From contig CM057158.1 in NCBI GenBank assembly GCA_029962745.1, positions 4,576,492-4,640,491 of the forward strand: DNA of 64,000 nt, in the 5' to 3' direction. The stretch is from Echinometra lucunter. Lineage: Eukaryota; Echinodermata; Echinoidea; Camarodonta; Echinometridae. Each line of letters opens with the position of its first letter. Position 1 is the stretch's first letter. The notes under the pieces are model-generated. The model was not told the origin of the DNA and did no database searches. It worked only from the letters and a program-made list of their open reading frames with translations. This document shows, one piece after another, positions 1 through 11,999 of the stretch. A program made the position numbers and the translations under genes.

Positions 1-1429
1 AGAATGGTTTTGCGGAAGAGATGTGCATGGACAGAAAGCAATAATTGTTCATGTGTTAATAAAAAGTAAAGATGAAATAACCATGCAGAAAACACATGCA
101 AAATTGATGGGGGGGGGGGGCAGTTTGAGCAAAAAGGAACGTGTGTGCTTGCCCATAAAGATAGAAGAATAGGGCATTGGAATTAATTGAACTGGTGAAA
201 TATAGCGTATTCGTTTGTTACTGTGACACATAAAGACAAAATGAAGGCGTAGCATGGGTCCAGATATTAAGTTGGAACTTGGGGGGGGGGGAGGGCCGGG
301 GACACCGGTCTAATAACTCCGTGTGAATTCAACTGCATAATAATTATTCACATATTCATGATTGTTCTGTTTTCATTCTTTTCCTACACATCCCTTTCCT
401 TGTTTATTATTTTCTCCCTTTTTCCCCGACATTCTTAGGGGGAGGGGGGGGGGGGAGACGTAAAAGCACCCCATAGCTACTCCACTATCTATCAGTAATG
501 TACTCGTAACAAGAGATAATTAAGGTTATGCGTGCAATAGATTCAAGCAATGTAATTGACAACCTACATGCTTCAGCTCATTTAATGCCACATGAGCTAA
601 CTAAGCTGGCATATTTTCGTAACGAAATGTAAACAAAACAACTCACCAGACTACAATACAATAAAAATAACTAACAATGAAATACGTAAAACATGAATGA
701 TTATAAAAGAAAAGAAAAACAGTGTTGTTGTGGATGTGAGGGAGTAGCGAAGGCCATTGGCCTGTCAAGGCTACGACCCACTGGCGTAGCTAAGGGGGGC
801 AAAAGAGGGCTATGCCCCCCCCCCCTGTTGATCGGCGAGCAAAGCAAAGCAAAAAAAAAAAAAAAACACAAAAAAAACCCAACAACAAACAAACAAACAA
901 ACAAACAAACAAACAAAACTGCCTTCCTGTGAAGCAAATTTAATGTTTAACACATCTTCCTGTTTTCCCGTAGATCTTTATTTCGATTTTATTCAGTATG
1001 CCTCTACTTTTCAAAAAAATAATTTCACTTTTAACTTATGAGGAACTTGAAACAGTTTATGACGGATAAATGCAACATTGCATGGTACTGCTAACAACAC
1101 AATTCAAACTAATTCCTATATTCGGTCAGTGCTTGAATGAGGACATAGGCGTAGCTAGGGGGGGGGGGGACACAAGGAAGCCATGACCCCTTCTTGATCG
1201 GAGAGTATAAAAATTAAGAGAGAAGGGGAATTAACCACTATTACCTACACCTAATAATGAAAATGGAGCGCGCAAAAAATGCCATTTGATGCACATATTT
1301 TCAAAAGTTACCCTACTGTGGGAGGGGAACACCCTCCCCCGTTGAGAAATAGCTTCATCACTGTCTTTGGTTGCTTAACTCTTTTCTTCCCTCCCTGAAA
1401 AACACTGGCTTCGTACACCCTTTTCGGGT
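1..1429. other. No gene seen; G/C runs
   Basis: AT-rich sequence with G runs at about 110, 281, 440 and 1157. Two fragments carry GGCGTAGCTA next to G runs (783, 1147), remnants of dispersed elements. A CAAA/AAAC tract lies near 850-915. Confidence 0.7.
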
Positions 1430-1785
1430 GATGTTCGTTATTCCGAAGTTGTTATTCCAAAGATTCGTTATTCCGAAACACGCAAATTGCGAATACCTAG
1501 ATGTTCGTTAGTCCGAAAATGAAAAAGGGTTAGTTAATCCGAACATTTGTGGCGTTATTCCGAAGATTCGTTTGTCCGAAAATAAAATATGGTTCTTTAT
1601 TCCGAAGGTTCTTTAATTCGAAAATGAAATAAGGTTCGTTATTCCGAAGATTCGTTAATCCGAAAATGAAACAGGGTTCGTTATTCCGAAGGTTCGATCG
1701 TCCGAAAATGAAATAAGGTTCGTTAGTCCGAAAATAAACTTAACGAACTAACGACGAACCTTATTTCATTTTCGGACTAACGAGG
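1430..1785. repeat. Fold-back array of TTCGTTATTCCGAA-like units, copy 1
   Basis: About ten degenerate units related to GGTTCGTTATTCCGAA, alternating with AAAATGAAATAA, then a short inverted arm (ACGAACCTTATTTCATTTTC). Each unit is itself a small TTCG...CGAA palindrome. Confidence 0.75.
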
Positions 1786-2562
1786 TCGTGTATAATAACC
1801 TCAGAGCCTTAATCCGGCGCCACAGCCGGGGGCCATCGTCCCACGTTGATCGGGTCGGAGTGGAAAAATAAAAAGCGAGGGAGGGGGGGGGGGGGCTATA
1901 AGGGGTTAACATATGCCACTTCTTATAAAGATACCCCTAACACTGAATTTTAGTGTGCAGAAAATGGCATTTTCATGCACGAATTAAAAAAATCTCCCTA
2001 CCGTTGGAGGGGGATACCCCTCTCCTACACCCCCCCCCCTCCGCTTTGTCGCTTTGCTCCATCGCCTTGCCCCTCCCCCTGTTGAAAATTCCTGGCTACG
2101 CCAGTGCTACTCCCCGTATTTACATACATCACTGACAAACTGACACTGACAAACACAGGAGCAAAAAAATAACAAAGGTTTTAACACTATAATTTTTTGT
2201 ACCAAGAAAAAAAGCGGTAGGAGTCCATGTATGTGTGGGGAAGAGGGGGGGGGGGGATTCTGATTTAGCTTAAAATTTTTCATTTTGCTCACAGATAATT
2301 TCTACTTGGCCTATCCCGGGATCACTTGCCCGACCTAGCAATAAATGAAAAAACAAAACAAAACAACTGTGATGTAAACAGAAAATGCGAAGATCGATTT
2401 CTTCCCGATTTCATGAAAAAAATCACTATGAATACATAGAGAAGAGAATGAGAAGAGAGAGAACAGAAGAGAACAGAGAATAAGAAGAATAGAAGAGAAT
2501 GATTTAAAAAAAAACGATAAATGAGAGAAGAGAAGTGAATAATGAAGAGGAGAAGAGAATAA

Positions 2563-2714
2563 TTATATTATATTGACTGGCCTAGAGGGGAATATCGAAA
2601 ATGTTGCCCGCAAAATGAATCATATTGTCCCGAGTCGAAGACGAGGGCAATATGGATCTTTTGAGGGCAATATTTTCGATATCCCCCGAAAGTAGAGCCA
2701 GTCAATATAATTAT
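2563..2714. mobile_element. Short palindromic MITE
   Basis: Arms TTATATTGACTGGC and GCCAGTCAATATAA, with further paired segments (GAATATCGAAAAT and ATTTTCGATATCC). About 150 bp, no coding. Confidence 0.65.
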
Positions 2715-3296
2715 TATTACCTACAGCTATAGGATGATGCATAATTCAAGCCTATCATTTTGTAGCAATGACAACCTGTCTGCTAATTGCCTGACCGTCC
2801 CTCTGATTTCAGCTTATTCAGGCAGGTATGTAATCCTGGCTAAGCGATTGTGACGTAAATGGTTACCTCGCGTATCCATTGTTTTAACCTATGGCTTTAA
2901 CCTCTATCACAATGCTGCGCGTTTGCACTTTGCTAAATGGGCATTTATACAAGAAAGGTGGAATATGGATATTATGGACCGATAATTTAGTACACAGGAG
3001 CAATAGGAAAATGACAAATTTCGCTGAGGAGGGGAATATGAATATTATTACCCTAGTCATGCAGCTGAGCCCTGGCTGAACCATTGTGACGTATTTTGTG
3101 TTGAGTGAATCACAGACAAAATACGCGCTTATCTTGTCTCCAAAATGCCTCATTCCTGAAGGTTATTAATTTTTTTTCATATTGTCATTTAGCATTTAGT
3201 CTAGACTGGAGGAATGCATCTGATGGCCACAATGTTGAACCTGATGCCGGATTTAGTTGTGTTTCTAGAAACTCTGCATGTTATTTTTAATTTCCT

Positions 3297-3371
3297 TTAT
3301 ACTTTGCAAATGCCTGAATAATTATATTTATATTGATACGGAAAATAAATCAAATCAAATCAAATCAAATT
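3297..3371. repeat. Possible LINE 3' tail with (AAATC)n
   Basis: An AT-rich segment ending GGAAAATAAATCAAATCAAA and more AAATC units. LINE 3' ends often finish in such short tandem tails. Similar tails occur at 32865-32892 and 60715-60738 (AATTGAATTGAATTG). Confidence 0.4.
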
Positions 3372-4664
3372 TCAATTTGATCTCCCTGACAAGTCCATTA
3401 TAAAAAACAGAAATTCGTGAATAGAATTGACTTGAATTCAACGTTTTTTAAACCCAGCTTCTCTGAGAGGTTAGGAGCCAACATCGAAACGCAAATCTGT
3501 ACAATTTGAGCCTCCACGGGGCCTCCATCCGTTAAATACGCCAACTTTTTTTTTAATGTGTGTGCCTCATTTCTAGTTTACCTATTCTTCTTGTTCAAAT
3601 ATTTTGTTGACATGTTCTGAATAGAAGTAATCTTTACTCTTTTTTTTTCTTCTTCAAATTTCTGCTTCAAAGCTATTTTCTATTATACTAGGTACAATAA
3701 GAATAAGAGCAGGAAACTTCTTGCCTGTGTGTGTGTGTGTGTGTGTGTGTTTGTGTGTTTGTAGAAGACCATAGAAGATTTGTTCCTGACAATCGCAATT
3801 TACAATCGAAACCGGTCGTCGATATAGGGGATCGAGGGGATCCAAGAGAATATATATCCACATTGACAAACCTGATGATTTTCAATGAAAATATTGTAGG
3901 AGAATGTTAGTATGCTCGCATTCGAACAGTTAGCGGTATTGACATGTCTCAAATATACACGGATTATGGAGGAGTTTACCCAGTAAAAGGCCCCGTATCA
4001 TGCAAATGCAAATGAAAAAAGAAAGAAAGAAAGAAATATATATGACTAGATTCAGTAGAGTCTTCACCTTTTCATTATATAAATATTGAAAATATGTCAT
4101 TGTCCAGAAGTACTTAATACGCATTCATAACTTTTGCTGGTATATATACTGTTATAGCGTGACTGCGGTTTCCTATGGCATGTATGATATAATATTTCAC
4201 TGAAGTTCAATATCCATACAGATTCAGCTACTTTCACAACTTTTCACTTCACTCTGAAAACAATAGGTGAAAATTGACCAAGTAGTGTACCCTGTTTGTG
4301 TATCTTATTCATATCCAGTATTGGGTTAAATTTACGCAGCAAGCATGCATGCTATAGCTTTTTGTGAAAAAAAAAACAAACAAAAACAAAACAAAACAAA
4401 ACAAACATACACACAAAAAACAATATTGGATAAAACTTAACGCAACTCGTTCTTGAGAATTCAATTCATTTCAATTCAACTGCGATTTTATTTAAAAAGA
4501 TACCTAGTAGGAAGTCCAAAGACTAACCGTTTACATTAGATTTTATGACAAAATAAACACAAGAACATAAGAACAAGGAGGGATAACAGAATGCACATGC
4601 AGGGACAGAAAAGACAGAAAACACTTAAGTATAAACACACACTCTCACCGACCCGCACAGACCC

Positions 4665-4985
4665 CCTTACACACATTTTAATATTTATTTTGCGAGCGAG
4701 CCAAAAATAACCACTTTTCTCATTTTTAATCGCATTTTCGAATAGAAATTCTAAAATACGACAAGTGAGCGAAGCGAGCGAGCCAAAAATAACCACTTTT
4801 TTGGTTTTCAATCACATTTTCAAATAGAAATTCTAAAATATGATGGTTGTTTATGACAGATATTCAAGATTTTTACTAACTGATTAATAACAATTTATTT
4901 TCTTCCTTAAAAATTGGGGGGGGGGGATATTTGTACACGCCATCCCCCTCCCCAAAAAGTGGAGGGGGGATATATCGCCCCATCC
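4665..4985. repeat. Dispersed repeat with GCGAGCGAAGCGAGCGAGCC, copy 1
   Basis: Shares long segments, inverted, with 29039-29330: AACCACTTTT, AATAGAAATTCTAAAATA, ATGGTTGTTTATGA and a G-rich end. A 90-bp sub-unit is duplicated within it (4691-4770 and 4780-4845). Confidence 0.75.
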
Positions 4986-5699
4986 ACCCCGGGATTTACG
5001 CCAATGGTATCATGAATTCTGAATGCACACACTTGTCAACTTGGTTTTTAGTATGTGAGGAGGATTAGAAGTTTTAGCCAAGGCTGAAAATACGTACTCC
5101 ATACATTCACGAAACACTGAATTTTCTTATGCCTTGTACTTTAACGGGAAAAATCATGTTGTTGAACCTACGCTTTACATTCAAACAAACAATAACACAG
5201 ACTCGTATGGAAAGAAAAAGAAGAAGAAGAAAAAAAAAATGCACGTGCCAGTCCAAATTCCAAGCTAGGATTGTTGTATACCATAATAGACAAATTGGAT
5301 TATGATACCATTAAATATAATAATCATCCTGTCAAAATCGATCATAATGTGCATATCGCGATTAGCTGTACAAATATGTGTTTTCATATCAAAGGTTATA
5401 AGCTGTGTTGATAATAACTGCCTGCGACATTCTTAATCTGTTTTTCTTCTCAAGAGTATGAGTGCAAACTTTCCAAAGTTCAAGACAAAATCATGTGATC
5501 AGTTAAATGTATTTACATATTCACAAGTATTGCTGTAAAAAGATGGGGGGGGGGGGGTACTGAAGAATCATTTGCATACAAACCAAACGATATCAGTTCT
5601 TTGTTGACCCATGTTTGTCTCATTATCTCCCAGGGCATTTGAATAATAATAACAATAAAACAAAACAAAACAAATGCTATGGAAGTAGAAGGCTTCACG

Positions 5700-5790
5700 A
5701 TACTTGAAGATGAGAGTGGTCCTGAAAAGGACCTACCAACTCTCGACGTTTCGGTAAGCATGTTCTTACCGTCCTCAGGAGAATGAGTGG
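5700..5790 (-). ncRNA. Hammerhead-like structured motif
   Basis: Read on the minus strand: CTGAGGA, then a stem CGGTAAG/CTTACCG, then AAACGTC, and a second nested hairpin (GAGAGT...ACTCTC around GGTCC...GGACC). CTGANGA with GAAACGTC recalls hammerhead ribozyme cores found in Penelope-like elements. However, the closing pair of stem II leaves the G of GAAA paired, so a functional core is doubtful. Confidence 0.35.
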
Positions 5791-7641
5791 TGGCATAGGA
5801 ATGGCAGACTATTATACACTTCTGAGGGATTTTAAAAAATTAAATGCATCAGTGCTTTGGTTTATCATGACAAGAATGCGCTGTGCAAGAGTGTTTACGG
5901 ATCTTTGGAAAAGTCAGATGATTCCTCCGTACAAATATCTTTGATGATCTGAATCCTCTCTTTACGAATATTTCGACGGAGTGCTTCAAAGGGTCTTTAT
6001 AAAGTAAACTTTATTTTGAAAAAAAAAAACAGATTAATTGCAATAAAAGTCGTCAACCGAATCGAATCTTTGTCAACAGTTCGCCCCTGCATTCTCCCCT
6101 TTATTAAGCCTTAACCCCCCTTTAAAAAAAAAAAAAGATGAAGAAAGTCAAAACACCCCCCTCCAAACCCCCCCCCCAAACTGTACAATAATACAAACAA
6201 AAATTGCTTGTCATCATTTACTATGAAGCTTGTTTACAAAAGACTGTTAATCTGTATCTGTGATTAAGCACAATTTAAGCAGAGAGATTGAAATATAATA
6301 TTATGGAGATAAAAAAAAATCATACCCCATGTGTCGCTAAATTGGACATTGGCCAAGAATATACCTTTGTCTCTATTATTAGCTGTTAATATTTCTTTAT
6401 GTAAATATTGCATGGTGTCTAATCTGTTTCATTATCGCAAACTCAGACAAGAAATGTGTAGCATTGATAAAGCATCAGAAAGCAGAATAAGATGTCTTCA
6501 TATGACATGCAGAATACTGATGTACTAATCATAAAATGCCACTTTATTGTTTTGCATCACAGCGAGACCCCAGTAAAGTTTAGACTGCCTGAAACAAAAA
6601 AAATGGTTTGGCGCAGAGCGGAGCCCCCGCCCCCTGGGGCCCCATCATGCACCACCGGTCCGCGCGCTCTCTCTCTCTCTATCTCTCTGTCTGTCTCTTC
6701 CTTCTTCCCCTCTCTCCCTTTCTTTTTCATTTTCTCTGCCATTGTTACTTTTTTTCCTGTCGCCTCATTGGTTTTTATTTTGTCACCCCTGTCTCCCCAC
6801 CTATAACGTCCTTCTATGATCTACTTCTCAAAATGTTTTTTAGATCCTGATGGGGGAAGGAGCTGCTGCTCCTTTCCTTCACAGAGAAAGAAAGAGTCTG
6901 CATGAATTGTTTCATCTCTCCATCCTCCCCCCTCTCTTCTTCTTTAACCTTTCCCTCTCTTTCTTTTCTTTCTTCCTCTATCTCTCTCTCCCCCTACACA
7001 CATGCTCACATCTCTTGTTTCTAGGTTATCACCTGATCACTGCCCATCTGTAATGATCTCAAGTGGTAAAACGTGTCATATCTATCATATAAAATATTAA
7101 CCGAGTATTTTCTCCTCTCACAATCTATAAGGTAATAATAAATGATAAAGAAAATACAAAGAACACATAAGAAGAACATTTGTTTTTGCTGGGCAGTTTT
7201 GCTAATTCCATATCTAAATTGTACCGGGTTGTTTTGTGTCTTTGTTTTGCTTTTTTCATTTTCAATATTTCAATGAACCCAGGTGATGTCACTCGTTCTA
7301 AACAGTTTTTTTAAACAAGGTCCCCCTGCATAATCATGACTATAACAAGAATGATCTCTTATACTGTTTTCTCCAAACTTCTGTATTTCATTGACAACTT
7401 CTTTGACCAAAATTCCAGCATACTCACTTTAACTAGATTTGAAGACTTAATAATAAAAGGAACTTTACATGACTTAGAATACATTTGCACCATGATTTTA
7501 TTTAATCAACTGTAACACGAATAAAAAATTTTATAGTCATGAGGAATTATCAGACGACTGTTCCACATTGCAACTTTCTCTGCATTTCATTTTAAATGAT
7601 CATAAATATACATATGTAACAATACCAAAGCGTGAGATTAA

Positions 7642-8134
7642 AGTGATTACACAATGGTAAGATTTTTTAAAATATATATTCGAGAATGGAATTCTAAGAA
7701 GAATAACATTAAAAATTTGATGATTTTCAATCGAAATCAATGCATTTCGGCTAATTTTCTCATAAAAAGTCAAGAGTTGACCAAAAAATTTGAGTATGAG
7801 GTATGACGTCAAAGTGGGTACCCAGCTTCGCGCATTGCAGTTGTGCTGCGCGCTAGACTGTACAATATGTATTATACCTTGCGCGCATTTTGCTAGAATT
7901 GCGCGACATGGTACCCACTTTGACGTCATTTTGACGTCAAAGTGGGTACCCAGTTGAAACTGGGTCACAGCTGAGGGGTCAAAAATATCCTGAAATCTTA
8001 CCACATTTGGGGGTTTCCTTGGCAACACGACTTTTTAAAATACTTTAGGCAGATGATTTTCTGCTAATGAAATCATGCTCTTTTAAATGAACTAACATTG
8101 TTTCAGCATTGGGTACCCCAAAGGGGTACCCCCT
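7642..8134. mobile_element. TTAA-flanked MITE, copy 1
   Basis: 493 bp between TTAA sites (7638-7641, 8135-8138), starting AGTGATTACACAATGG and ending GGGGTACCCCCT. TTAA duplication suggests a piggyBac-type non-autonomous element. Internal inverted blocks carry TGACGTCA and GGTACCCA. Near-identical to the copy at 10653. Confidence 0.8.
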
Positions 8135-8476
8135 TTAAGACTTCTCTGATTCCAACAATTTATCATCAAATGTGACAGTGAGAAAGACATGTCACAATCA
8201 ATATGCAATATGAAAAATATACATCTTCATGACATGATAGTCAAGAGCTTTACAAAAATTTCATGAATTATACAAATGTGGTGTATAAACGATTCTTTTT
8301 CTTTATGTTTGCAAAGGAATACAAAATAAGTCAGTATAATTGTATACTGAACAATCATTGCTTCACATACATATATAGAAAAAAAAATCACATCAGCAGA
8401 ATGGGAACTGTATCTAACACAGGCAGGCATGTTATCTTAATTTCGGTAACTTATATACTTCAATACATCCCAAATA

Positions 8477-8961
8477 AAGTTGAAAGCCCAATTATTTTGT
8501 AGCATGGATCAGAGCAAATATCAAAGAAAATTAGACTTTCTTAGGCAGTTATGTTCATGCAGGGGGCAGTGCTAGGAGGGGGGGGGGGGGGTTCAAGTCA
8601 GATGGCCAAGGTTTTTGGTAATTATGCTCTCCTTGTATCCCTGCATCAAGGAAACATGAACACAGGGGCGGCGCCAGGGTATTTTGATGGGGGGGGGGGG
8701 GGGCAAGATGACCTCTATAGGTGAATTTATTGATGTTTTAAATGGACAAATAGGGTACTATATAGTTGCAAGCCCCGGGCCTCTTTTTCCCTGCCCTCTT
8801 CTTTCTTCTTCCTCTTCTTTTTTCTTCTTTTTCTCCTTTTTTTATCACTTGAACCCCCCCCCCCCAGCACTGCCCCTGCATGAACATAACTGCCTAAGAA
8901 AGTCTGATTTTCTTTGATATTTGCTCCGATCCATGCTACAAAATAATTGGGCTTTCAACTT
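8477..8961. repeat. Inverted repeat with ~120-bp arms
   Basis: The left arm (8477-8600, from AAGTTGAAAGCCCAATTATT) is mirrored by 8846-8961. Arms contain a GGGGCAGTGCT segment next to G/C homopolymers; the spacer holds another G run and a CAGGGGCGGCGCC end. Confidence 0.7.
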
Positions 8962-9272
8962 CATACATTCTTTAGGTACATTGCAGTCTAACAGAAAGGT
9001 TGGTCAGTCAGAAATCAATTAAGGATAAGATTTTTGACTTAAAGCAACACCTCAAGCTGCTCTGGTATTTATATGAACTAGGATACTTACACATGCACAC
9101 ACATCATAGGACGTACCTATACATGTATTACTGACAATCTTGGTAATTTGCTACTATTAACTTGGTGAGGTCTGATTAGCCTATGAGTTGGTAACTTGTG
9201 TGACTTGGTCTTGCCCAAATAGAAACGGCTAAAAAGGTATTCAGAAAAGTATTTTAGCTGCTACTGAACTCG

Positions 9273-9472
9273 CATAATAATAACAATAATAATAATAATG
9301 ATGATAATAACATTAATAAAAAAAGAAGAAGAAGAAGGAGGAGGAGGAGGAGAAGAAGAAGAAGAAGAAGAAGAAGAAGGAGAAGAAGAGGAGGAGGAGG
9401 AAGAAGAAGAAGAAGAAGAGGAAGGAGAAGAAGGAGTAAAAGTAGTAGTAGTAGTAATAGTAGTGGTAGTAA

Positions 9473-9513
<41 letters not shown>

Positions 9514-9572
9514 ATAATAGTAGTGGCAGTAATAGTAGTAGTAGTAGTAGAAGTAGTAGAAGTAGTAGTAGT

Positions 9573-9620
<48 letters not shown>

Positions 9621-9623
9621 ATG

Positions 9624-9661
<38 letters not shown>

Positions 9662-9662
9662 T

Positions 9663-9700
<38 letters not shown>
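9273..9700. repeat. Compound trinucleotide array, AAT/GAA/AGT then ACT
   Basis: AAT repeats, then a GAA/GAG purine block, then (AGT)n at about 9437-9571, switching abruptly to (ACT)n at 9572-9700. The last two are complementary and can fold on each other. The long open frames here are artefacts of the repeat. Confidence 0.95.
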
Positions 9701-10652
9701 GTGTTGTTTACCCAGGGAAGCATCATGACCATCAGTGAGTGCTGTTTTTCCTGAGGGCCCAGAAATTATTAGTAGCACAATTATATGCTCATCTTCTCTC
9801 CAAACAATTGTAAGTGATCACAAGTCATGTGCTCCCAATTGGGCAAACTCATTTATTGACAGGTGCATGATACAGGCCTGCTTCTGCAATGATTTCTTCA
9901 CTTCTCATCTGCCAAGCAGGTGCCATAGTTGTTTTATGAGGCTGTCTGTCTAAGCACTATGCACTTAACCTTATCTACTTTTCTGGAGCACAGACATGTT
10001 CACAGATTGCCATTTGGCATTCAACTGTCCTTGAAGTGAACTTGATATCCAAAATGTAATCATTTCAATCACGTCCCTTTGCTCTTAGTAAATAATACAC
10101 AAATGTGTGTGGACAATTACTTCTTTAGCAATAAAAAAGTAGTACTAATAATAAGAAATTACATGTATACAGGAATAGAAAGAATAAGAAATTACATGCA
10201 TGAAACTATTGGGTCATGTACAGAAAGACACACTGTACGATTGATATACACATACACTGTTCTAATAAAAAGGGTGCTTTCTTCATTTTCTCTTTGGCCT
10301 TTACAGTTCACAAAGGTACATAAATGTACAGGACTACCCTGTTTTTAAGCATGGACACAGCGTTTTCTTCATTCAACATAAAATATCATAGCTTTCCTTT
10401 CAATAAAAATATACAATTAATATCACAGAATTCCCTTCATCTAAAAGATATCAAATATCATATATTTCAGCTCATAGAGGTATCATGATGATGCCACTAA
10501 GTTACTTTTATCATCAGTGAGCATTCATGATAGCTGACATGACTGAAAGGAATGGCCTGACTTTAACAAGGCATGTCTGCCTAAGAATGTTGCTGATGAA
10601 TCTCAAGGAGAGAAAAAACCTTGAGGCCCAGTGCACACAATGCATTATTTAA

Positions 10653-11142
10653 AGTGAGTACACAATGGTAAAAAATATTTTGATATATGATCAAGAATGG
10701 AATTCTAAGAAGAATAACATTAAAAATTTGATGATTTTCAATCGAAATCAATGCATTTTGGCTAATTTTCTCATAAAAGTCAAGAGTTGACCAAAAAGTT
10801 TACTCAAAAATTCGAGTAAGAGGTATGACGTCAAAGTGGGTACCCAGCTTCGCGCATTGCAGTTGTGCTGCGCACTAGACTGTACAATATGTATTATACT
10901 TTGCGCGCATTTTGCTAGAATTGTGCGACATGGTACCCACTTTGACGTCATTTTGACGTCAAAGTTGGACTCGGTTGAAACTGGGTCACAGCTGAGGGGT
11001 CAAAAATATCCTGAAATCTTACCACATTTGGGGGTTTCCTTGGCAACACGACTTCTAAAAAAACTTTAGGCAGATGTTTTTCTGCTAATAAAATCATGCT
11101 CTTTTAAATGAACCAACATTGTTTCAGCATTGGGTACCCCCT
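10653..11142. mobile_element. TTAA-flanked MITE, copy 2
   Basis: Same family and orientation as the copy at 7642, about 490 bp, with TTAA on both sides (10649-10652, 11143-11146). Differences are mostly single bases plus small indels. Confidence 0.8.
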
Positions 11143-11208
11143 TTAAAGTACTACCTTTAAGGACATTCAGGTATATCAAAACAATGGACAGGCCTAAGAG
11201 TAATCTCT

Positions 11209-11552
11209 AATTCTCCATATCGCAAATATGAGATTCAACAGTAGAGGGCGACATTTCCTACATACCGCGCAGGTCAGCACATGCGCAGATATAAATCCAG
11301 TACAGACGATTTGACAAGATTTCTTCCAGCTTCCACAGAAAATGTCCAGCCAGGTTAACAATCCCTCATTTGACGAAAATATTATTCACGTTTCATAAAC
11401 TCTCATTATGATTTATTAGATCTATGCAGGTACACGTAGTATCAGACTCGACCCGTTATGTTTGTATGGAAACTGGAAGTGCCTGTGTCTGCACCGTGTG
11501 TGGGAAATATCGCCCTCTACTTTTTAATTTTGTATTTGCGATATGGAGAATT
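11209..11552. mobile_element. MITE with ATTCTCCATATCGCAAATA ends
   Basis: Arms AATTCTCCATATCGCAAATA...AGAGGGCGAC and their complement at 11500-11552. About 344 bp, non-coding. Confidence 0.65.
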
Positions 11553-11999
11553 ACAGAGGCAATTCCTTGATTCCAGCAGGGTGCACTGGCCCAGCGCAAC
11601 ATTTCAGATTTGTCCAAAATAAACTTTCTATGAAAAAATGGTGTTAACAATCCACCCACACAAACTGCTAGCTGTGGTATGAAGATCAATCAGTTGACAT
11701 AATTATAGATGTAGTAAACTAATGCCTTGTATACACTGGGCTTAACATTATGTGATAATATCTTTCCTGCCATCTACATCACTAGATTTGGTACGGAAGT
11801 AACACCTATCAAGAAAATTACCCCAGAACAGATTAGTTAACCATACACTGAATAATACAGGTACTTCAATTAAAGTAAATGATTCCACAGAATCCATATT
11901 GTCTATTAGTAATATACCACTGTCACATAATTACTGCTTGAAAGAATGTAAAACAATTTATGTAAACATACATGTACATGTATAGCATTTTTCTTCCCT

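Noticed and set aside
1430..1785. CRISPR-like array of spaced repeats
   Set aside because: Units are degenerate, unevenly spaced and reversed in one arm, in an animal genome; not CRISPR.
7600..8028. 142-residue minus-strand open frame
   Set aside because: Lies inside the TTAA-flanked MITE and is not kept open in the other copies.
9298..9738. Long open frames of poly-Glu/Val/Thr and poly-Ser/Tyr on both strands
   Set aside because: Produced entirely by trinucleotide microsatellites; no splice or domain support.
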